From positions 4,006,001 through 4,070,000 of the forward strand of contig NZ_CP117416.1 in NCBI RefSeq assembly GCF_028606985.1: DNA of 64,000 bases, read 5' to 3'. The number at the start of each line of letters is the position of its first letter. Within the stretch, counting starts at the first letter, position 1. The DNA comes from Paenibacillus kyungheensis (lineage in GTDB: Bacteria; Bacillota; Bacilli; Paenibacillales; Paenibacillaceae). The notes under the pieces are model-generated. The model was not told where the DNA came from and ran no database searches. It saw nothing but the letters and a program-made list of their open reading frames with translations. The translations under genes and the position numbers were made by a program. Shown here piece after piece: positions 58,522 through 64,000 of this stretch.

Positions 58522-58953
58522 TCAATAACTTTCTTCCCACGGGTTGAACATTTCGTGTTTGAAGTAAGTGCTGTCTGCTGCTTTTTCGTTCCAGTCCCAC
58601 AATTTTTGGCTAGCTTTTTCGATCTCTTCATTTTTGATTTGACGAATTTCATCTAAAATAGTGAAAGATTTGCCTGCTTCTTTTTGGTGTTCCCAGATAA
58701 CGAACATAATGCTATCTAAATTATCGCCATAACCCACAACGTTGACTTGGTTAGCATGGTCATTCAATCCTACATTTAGAAAATCATTAGTTACGATATA
58801 TTTATCATTAGCAACGTGGTAAATAGCTGCCCATTGTTCCATTTCATTTGCATTGTTTTTAATTTCGCTACTTTCTACAAATCGGAACCATCCACCAGAA
58901 GTTGCTTTTGCTTTTTCCATAATTTTTACGTTAGATAATTTAGTATAATTCAT
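58522..58953 (-). CDS. Hypothetical protein, 143 aa
   Basis: Soluble and acidic. Features seen: GGWFRFVESSEI, YIVTNDFLNVGLNDH, MFVIWEHQKEAG and a charged C-terminal helical part (QIKNEEIEKASQKLWDWNEKA). No family recognised. AAGGGGG ribosome site. Confidence 0.72.
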   Translation of the reverse strand: MNYTKLSNVKIMEKAKATSGGWFRFVESSEIKNNANEMEQWAAIYHVANDKYIVTNDFLNVGLNDHANQVNVVGYGDNLDSIMFVIWEHQKEAGKSFTILDEIRQIKNEEIEKASQKLWDWNEKAADSTYFKHEMFNPWEESY

Positions 58954-59493
58954 AGGTTGAATCCCCCTTAGATTTTAGGTAATGTTTGCGTTTTTCATGC
59001 GACTTTGTGCCTGTTATATAGTTTATCGGTAAATTTTGCATAATATTTATAGCACTTTCCTCTCATTCGTTCTTTTTCGACATTTTTATATTCCTATACA
59101 TAGGTATGAGAGTAGGAATAGTATGCCTATAGAACCATAAAACAGTAGGAAGAAGTAGTACTTATTACTCAATAGTAACTTTTATAAAAGGAGTGAATTC
59201 ATTAGTAGAAGTAAATGATGAAGGATAATGATAGATGTACAATAATGCTATATTCTTTCGCTTGATTGCAATTGAGTGATATATAGACTGCGGTATACAT
59301 ATTTTAACCACAGCTTATCAAACAAATCGTAAAAGTAATATTTATTTATCAATATTCGTAAATGTATGACATATATTATTGAAATTTGTTCTACTTATAT
59401 ATACGTACAAACTACACAAAACGATTAGTATTTTATAAAAAAATATTCCATTTTTCCCACCTTTTTAGCCCATTATTTGAACAAAATATGACA
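58954..59493. other. AT-rich intergenic stretch, nothing firm seen
   Basis: About 540 bases between a hypothetical gene and the mntH terminator. A ribosome-site-like AAAGGAG near 59188 is followed by only an 11-codon reading frame. No tRNA, repeat or operator was noticed. It may be a decayed gene. Confidence 0.4.
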
Positions 59494-59531
59494 AAAAAGC
59501 TTTTACCCTTGTAAGTGGATAAAAGCTTTTT
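59494..59531 (-). terminator. Intrinsic terminator after mntH
   Basis: Arms AAAAAGCTTTTA / TAAAAGCTTTTT with T-run on the minus strand, about 43 bases past the stop. Confidence 0.82.
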
Positions 59532-59574
59532 GAGATCGGTGGATTAAACATCCTATATTGATATTAATTTGGTA

Positions 59575-60942
59575 TTAAAAGCCACCGCCGGTTGCAAAAA
59601 TATAAATAATTAAAAATATATTTAAAGCTACGATCACCACAGTGGCGATCCATGCCAAAATTTTGACCCATGCTGGATTGACAAATGAACCCATTTTGGC
59701 ACGATCACTCGTAAACCGAACCAGTGGAATAATTGCAAATGGTAATTGTAGACTCAGTACCACCTGACTCCATAGTAATAACTCTCCTGTTCCTTTTGCT
59801 CCTGCAATCCATGTCACGATAAAAGCAGGAATAACAGCTAATAATCGAGTGATAATACGGCGTAACACAGGTGAAATACGTAAATTGATAAATCCTTCCA
59901 TGACAATCTGTCCTGCTAGTGTACCTGTGATTGTGGAATTCTGTCCTGAAGCCAGCAAAGCTACTGCAAATAATGTACTGGCAATTCCTACGCCTAATGT
60001 CGGACTTAGCAAAGCATAAGCATCTTCAATCCCACTAACATTTAACCCTGTACCAAAAAAAGCAGAAGCTCCTAAGATTAAAATCGCCGAGTTGATTAGA
60101 AAAGCGACAGATAATGAAAGAATAGAATCAATATTCGCAAATTTTACTGCTTCTTTGCGACCTTCTTCTGTGCGCTTGTATTGACGTGTCTGTACGATCG
60201 ATGAATGTAGATATAGATTATGCGGCATTACTGTCGCTCCCAAAATCCCTAATGCTACAAATAACATCGCTGGATTGGTCACAATCTCAAACTTCGGTAC
60301 ATATCCGCCTAACAAAGCCGATACTTCTGGCTTGGAGATAATCACTTCAAATACAAAGATACAAAAAATCGTCGCCATCAATACGATAATAATAGATTCA
60401 ATAATCCGAAATCCTTTTTTCTGTAATAACAATAGAAGTAATACATCAAAAGTGGTAATCACAATACCCCATAGTAACGGTATCCCGAATAACAAATTCA
60501 GTGCAATCGCTGATCCGATTACTTCTGCTAGATCAGTAGCAATAATCGCAAGTTCAGTCAGTATCCAGAGAAAAACGGCTGTTCTTTTGTTCGTTGTATC
60601 ACGAGTCGCCTGTGCCAAATCTCGCCCTGTCACAATTCCTAATTTGGCAGATAAACTTTGTAATAACATAGCGATCAAGTTAGAAATCAGTACAACTGAT
60701 AACAAGGTGTATCCGAAGCGAGCTCCTCCTGCTATCGAAGTTGCCCAGTTCCCCGGGTCCATATATCCAACAGCAACCAATGCTCCCGGACCGGAAAAAG
60801 CGAAAAACTTACGCCAGAATCCAGCATTTTCAGGAATCTTAACGGTATTATTCACTTCTTCCATACTAATACTTGAACTGGAGTGTAACCAGTTTGATTT
60901 TTTGACATCTATATTTGTATTTAATTCTGTGTTGGAATCCAT
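59575..60942 (-). CDS. mntH: NRAMP-type Mn2+/Fe2+ transporter
   Basis: A proton-coupled divalent-metal importer with about 11 membrane helices, 455 residues. Metal-binding motif MDPGNWATSIAGG in helix 1 and MPHNLYLHSSIVQTR in helix 6 are hallmarks. The first ~40 residues are polar. Start has AAAGGA 13 bases upstream. A long (~120 base) leader with a predicted MntR operator precedes it. Confidence 0.95.
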   Translation of the reverse strand: MDSNTELNTNIDVKKSNWLHSSSSISMEEVNNTVKIPENAGFWRKFFAFSGPGALVAVGYMDPGNWATSIAGGARFGYTLLSVVLISNLIAMLLQSLSAKLGIVTGRDLAQATRDTTNKRTAVFLWILTELAIIATDLAEVIGSAIALNLLFGIPLLWGIVITTFDVLLLLLLQKKGFRIIESIIIVLMATIFCIFVFEVIISKPEVSALLGGYVPKFEIVTNPAMLFVALGILGATVMPHNLYLHSSIVQTRQYKRTEEGRKEAVKFANIDSILSLSVAFLINSAILILGASAFFGTGLNVSGIEDAYALLSPTLGVGIASTLFAVALLASGQNSTITGTLAGQIVMEGFINLRISPVLRRIITRLLAVIPAFIVTWIAGAKGTGELLLWSQVVLSLQLPFAIIPLVRFTSDRAKMGSFVNPAWVKILAWIATVVIVALNIFLIIYIFATGGGF

Positions 60943-61029
60943 TCTTCGTGTCTCATCCTTTCTCTACAGTAAGCCTATCCAATGGCTTATTTTATCTAGA
61001 ATACCAATACATTCTATGTGTCTGTATAG

Positions 61030-61044
61030 TGATAATAATTATAT
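61030..61044. promoter_or_regulatory. Fur/PerR-like box in the mntH leader
   Basis: TGATAATAATTATAT matches both the Fur and the PerR 7-1-7 consensus at 12 of 14 positions. It overlaps an extended -10 (TGATATAAT, 61038-61046, minus strand). Could be chance in AT-rich DNA. Confidence 0.35.
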
Positions 61045-61070
61045 CAATAGCAACATAATACTTAGACCAT

Positions 61071-61088
61071 ATTTTGCATCAGGGAAAC
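61071..61088. promoter_or_regulatory. Probable MntR operator of mntH
   Basis: ATTTTGCATCAGGGAAAC (plus strand) resembles the MntR consensus (TTTGC..TNAGGNAAAC type). It lies between a perfect TTGACA (61094-61099) and its -10 CAAAAT (61071-61076, minus strand), so binding would block transcription when manganese is plentiful. Confidence 0.6.
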
Positions 61089-61099
61089 TTATTTGTCAA
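61071..61099 (-). promoter_or_regulatory. Sigma-A promoter for mntH
   Basis: TTGACA (61094-61099), 17-base spacer, CAAAAT (61071-61076) on the minus strand; strong -35, weak -10. Confidence 0.5.
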
Positions 61100-61265
61100 C
61101 AGCTAATTTTTATGGCTTATAACAATTTAAATATTCATCTAATACTGTTCTTTTCCACTTCAATTATGTATCTGACCTATCGCATATTACCCATAAAATA
61201 GGATGTTCAAGACATACTTCTATGATTTATTTCAGAGTATGCTTTTATACAATGATGACATATAT

Positions 61266-61297
61266 AAAAAATACCCTTTGCTACAGAAGCAAAGAGC
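61266..61297 (-). terminator. Intrinsic terminator after the LacI-family gene
   Basis: Arms CTTTGCT / AGCAAAG with TATTTTTTAT after on the minus strand, about 45 bases past the stop. Confidence 0.8.
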
Positions 61298-61342
61298 ATT
61301 CATTTGATCGATATCTTATTCAACATGACTGCAAAAGAACTA

Positions 61343-62392
61343 TCATGCCTGCGCATCTACTTTTTCAGATAAAAGAGTGCCCGAGGACTGTCTAACAATA
61401 ATCTGATGGGGAATCGTTATTTTCACAGGAATCGCATATTGATGTTCTAAATAATCCAGTAACAACTTCACTGCAAATATACCCATTTCTAACTTCGGCA
61501 CGTGCACGGTAGATAACGGTGGTGATGTAAAGGCAGAAACTTCAATATCATCAACTCCAAAAAAAGCGATATCCTCCGGAATTTTCAGCCCTTGTTCATT
61601 CGCTGCTCTCATCGCGGCAATCGCCATCATATCACTAGCGGCAAAAATAGCTGTAGGTAATTCTTCATTCTGTGCAAAAGCTTGCTTGGTGAGTTCATAA
61701 CTAAGTGATACATCCCACTTCACATCAATCACCCATTGATCATCAATAGGAAGATCGGCTTGTAGCATCGCACGTTGATACCCTAGAAAACGCTTTTCAC
61801 TGCGAAAATGATCATCCGATTCAGAGCCACCTAGATAAGCAATCCGTCGATGTCCTTGTTCGATCAGTGAAGACACCACTTCTTGCACAGCAGCAGTCCG
61901 ATCATAATGAACAACAGGTATCGAAGCGTCGCTGAGATCAACACCTACGACCACTTGAACATGTTCTTTGATCCATTGATAAGCTTCTTGCTCAATACGT
62001 TCTACTACCAGCATCCCATTGATCTGATGTTCATGCACAAGATGCTTTAATTGCTCGGTATCTGTAGGATTTTCGATACTGAATACAAATTCTAACCGCA
62101 TTCCCCGACGACTCAACTCTTTTTCGATACCTTCTAAAATCACAGAGAAATACGGATTATTATATTTATTTTGCGGCTTTGCTACAACACAACCTATACG
62201 GTAAGCTGTAGTCTGCTCGTCTTTTTTGGTAGTGGATGAACGAGTTTTGTTATATCCCAGTTCTGCGGCGGTATCCCATATTTTTTTACGTGTCTCTTCA
62301 CTTACCGAACGGTTGGCATCATTTTTCATTACTCGTGAAACGGTAGAGATCGACACACCTACACGTTCAGCAATATCTTTTAGTTTAGCCAT
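61343..62392 (-). CDS. LacI-family transcriptional regulator
   Basis: A 349-residue repressor: N-terminal LacI HTH (LKDIAERVGVSISTVSRVMK, residues about 3-22) and a periplasmic-binding-protein sensor domain (RIAYLGGSESDDHF, IFAASDMMAIAAMRAAN). The ligand is unknown. The ATG at 62392 has AAAGGAC 6 bases upstream. It follows a sugar-binding lipoprotein in the same direction, so control of that transporter is likely. Confidence 0.92.
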   Translation of the reverse strand: MAKLKDIAERVGVSISTVSRVMKNDANRSVSEETRKKIWDTAAELGYNKTRSSTTKKDEQTTAYRIGCVVAKPQNKYNNPYFSVILEGIEKELSRRGMRLEFVFSIENPTDTEQLKHLVHEHQINGMLVVERIEQEAYQWIKEHVQVVVGVDLSDASIPVVHYDRTAAVQEVVSSLIEQGHRRIAYLGGSESDDHFRSEKRFLGYQRAMLQADLPIDDQWVIDVKWDVSLSYELTKQAFAQNEELPTAIFAASDMMAIAAMRAANEQGLKIPEDIAFFGVDDIEVSAFTSPPLSTVHVPKLEMGIFAVKLLLDYLEHQYAIPVKITIPHQIIVRQSSGTLLSEKVDAQA

Positions 62393-62545
62393 AAGTTTGT
62401 CCTTTCTCTGCAAGTGATTCTTTGGATTGATCATGTGATCGTAACGATTTAATATCTGTATACTTATTTCATGCGCAAATTTTGCGGCAAAATTAATTTT
62501 ATAGTGCTCATTTGCTTCTGTCAATCATACCATCTTTATGTAAAT

Positions 62546-62584
62546 AAGCAGAACAAGCGCGATAATCTCACTATTGTTCTGCTT
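62546..62584 (-). terminator. Terminator-like hairpin after the solute-binding gene
   Basis: Perfect 11-bp arms AAGCAGAACAA / TTGTTCTGCTT; the tail ATTTAC is weak, so some readthrough into the LacI gene is possible. Confidence 0.55.
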
Positions 62585-62599
62585 CTGAACGTGATATCT

Positions 62600-63943
62600 T
62601 TAATTCATTTGCGATGCTAACTGATCTAGTGCGGCTTGTACATCTCCTTCACCTGCCAACGGAAGTTTGAGTGCTTGTTCACCATATGTCCAGACCAAAT
62701 CCGTTTTCTTCGCGGTAAAAGGAGATACAATTCCAAATTGTTGAGCATCAATAAAAATCTGATTACCTGAACCTGCTTTGGCTAAATAAGCATCGGCGGC
62801 GGCTTTATTTGACGGAATCGAATACCCTTGCTGTGCCAGCGCTGTTTGTCCATCCGGCCCTGCTAACCATGCGGCCAAACGGTACGCCGCTTCTTCATGT
62901 TCGGTCATAGCGCTAACGGCTACACCTGCGGGCTGAACAACGGTTTTATTTTCTTTGAATTTAGGCAAATACGTAATACCGTAATCGGTCTTCGCTTCCT
63001 GGTAATTGGTTACATTCCAGCTTCCACCAGGGTTCATAGCTACTTTGCCTGTAGTAATCGCTAGGTTAACCTGTCCACCCAATCCTTCAATTTGAGCAGG
63101 AGTGGTATTGATTTTTTTAGTTTTGGTTAGATCGATAAATGTATCTAACACTTGCTTGGCTTCAGGTGTGTTCAGCGCTAATGTACCGTCATCATTGATT
63201 AATTTAGCTCCATTGGACCACAATTCAGGTTCTAGAAACCAATCAATACTTGAACCGGGTGAGATCGACATCCCCCACTGGGCTATCTGATTACTATCGA
63301 ATCCTGTTTCATCTGCTGTTTTCCCATTTTTATCTATCGTCATCTGGGTAGCAATTTGTGTAATCTCGTCCCATGTAGGTTCTAATACAGGCGGTTTGGC
63401 TCCTTTGGGATTGGTTTTGGGATCATTGAACAATGCTTTGTTGTAATACCAGACAATCACATTGGCATCGATCGGCAAAGAGACTTGTTTGCCCTCATAT
63501 TGATGAAGCGCTAAGATACCGGGATCAATATTATTCAGATCAAAAGATTGACTGGTTAATAGCGTATCTAATTCTTTAAAAATACCAAGCTGTGCATACT
63601 TCTCAATATATGCATAACTTGTTTTCATCACATCAGGTAATTTACCGCCTGCGGCATTCGCGGTTAGCCCATCCCAATAACTGCTCCAATCTTTACCTTC
63701 TAATGTTACTTTGATATCGGGATTGGCTTTCATAAAAGTATCCAACAATTCCTGTGTACGCTGTAATTCTTCTGCGGTTCCCCACTGCGCATACGTAATC
63801 TCAACCGGACTGTCTGCTGAACCTTCTTTGGTTCCAGAAGCTGAATTCGAATTGGAAGTGCCACGTCCACACCCTGCCAGTATCATACTCATCATCACCA
63901 ACATGATCACACTACAGTACATCCATTTACTGTTGATTTTCAT
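62600..63943 (-). CDS. Sugar ABC transporter solute-binding lipoprotein
   Basis: A 447-residue extracellular binding protein. Signal peptide with lipobox LAGC (lipidated Cys25). Family 1 signatures: VEITYAQWGTAEELQRT, VMKTSYAYIEKYAQLG, KQVSLPIDANVIVWYYNKALF (in part) and AYRLAAWLAGPDGQTALAQQG (in part). Probably binds an oligosaccharide. AAAGGGGC ribosome site. Permeases would lie upstream of the gene, outside the window. Confidence 0.92.
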   Translation of the reverse strand: MKINSKWMYCSVIMLVMMSMILAGCGRGTSNSNSASGTKEGSADSPVEITYAQWGTAEELQRTQELLDTFMKANPDIKVTLEGKDWSSYWDGLTANAAGGKLPDVMKTSYAYIEKYAQLGIFKELDTLLTSQSFDLNNIDPGILALHQYEGKQVSLPIDANVIVWYYNKALFNDPKTNPKGAKPPVLEPTWDEITQIATQMTIDKNGKTADETGFDSNQIAQWGMSISPGSSIDWFLEPELWSNGAKLINDDGTLALNTPEAKQVLDTFIDLTKTKKINTTPAQIEGLGGQVNLAITTGKVAMNPGGSWNVTNYQEAKTDYGITYLPKFKENKTVVQPAGVAVSAMTEHEEAAYRLAAWLAGPDGQTALAQQGYSIPSNKAAADAYLAKAGSGNQIFIDAQQFGIVSPFTAKKTDLVWTYGEQALKLPLAGEGDVQAALDQLASQMN

Positions 63944-63974
63944 AATAAGCGCCCCTTTAATCAGATGATCGACC

Positions 63975-64000
63975 TTATCCTTTGGAACCTGTCAGTACAA
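63975..64000 (-). CDS. Possible C-terminal end of a sugar ABC permease
   Basis: The last bases read VLTGSKG followed by TAA on the minus strand, like the ends of MalG-type permeases (often GLTAGAVKG). Only seven codons are visible, so this is a guess from the neighbouring binding protein. Confidence 0.25.

Noticed and set aside
59188..59240. Small gene after AAAGGAG in the 59-kb gap
   Set aside because: The frame closes after 11 codons and nothing conserved is visible.
60275..61201. 308-codon plus-strand ORF opposite mntH
   Set aside because: It runs antisense over mntH and its promoter, has no ribosome site, and its translation is low-complexity; the minus-strand NRAMP is clearly the gene.

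Overview
The window is 64 kb of AT-rich chromosome from an endospore-lineage Firmicute, most likely Paenibacillus or a close relative. This rests on gene order (maf-radC-mreBCD-minCD-rplU-prp-rpmA-spo0B-obgE-pheB-hom; tig-clpP-clpX-lonA-engB; rph-rdgB), a prepeptide-bearing L27 with its Prp protease, a valS T-box, strong AGGAGG ribosome sites and sigma-A promoters. An RNase E/G gene and a CobA-HemD fusion in the heme operon fit Paenibacillaceae better than Bacillus. The species cannot be named from sequence alone.

Layout. 1-19.2 kb (minus strand): 3' to 5' are hom (cut by the window edge), pheB, obgE, spo0B, rpmA, prp, rplU, an RNase E/G, a RodA/FtsW protein, minD, minC, mreD, mreC, mreB, radC, maf, a DUF4321 protein, murC, folC, valS and the valS T-box leader. 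These cover envelope growth, division-site placement, ribosome assembly and valine charging. 19.2-28.1 kb: a heme/siroheme operon hemA-ccsA-like-sirC-hemC-cobA/hemD, a terminator, then hemB-hemL and an RluA-type pseudouridine synthase. 28.3-39.2 kb: speD with a folded leader, a hypothetical gene, engB, lonA, ispG, clpX, clpP, tig and a YsoA-like gene (protein quality control and isoprenoids).

39.4-46.0 kb: an accessory segment bounded by two identical tRNA-Arg(UCU) genes in opposite orientation. It holds a frameshifted DUF438/hemerythrin/PAS gene behind a Fur-like box, a Gfo/Idh/MocA dehydrogenase divergent from an AraC regulator with a cre site between them, a GNAT acetyltransferase, a hypothetical protein, PsiE, and a small aegerolysin very like the Cry34/Gpp34 insecticidal proteins. 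46.3-53.7 kb: a FapA/DUF342 protein, then a five-gene minus-strand operon matching the uncharacterised STM4011-STM4015 cluster (two radical SAM proteins, an alkaline-phosphatase-fold hydrolase, an ATP-grasp-like protein and a leucine-rich-repeat protein). This operon is the best candidate here for an undescribed biochemical system. 53.7-64 kb: rdgB-rph, a PgpA-like protein, hypothetical genes, an MBL-fold hydrolase, mntH behind a likely MntR operator, and a LacI regulator next to a sugar-binding lipoprotein.

Several sporulation genes that normally sit inside these conserved blocks (spoIIB, spoIVFA, spoIVFB, spoVID, lonB, gerM) are not where Bacillus-type synteny puts them, although spo0B is kept. 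That suggests rearrangement or loss of part of the sporulation programme. Function calls are from reading the translated proteins and remembered families; promoters, operators and hairpins were found by eye, and no alignment or folding was run.
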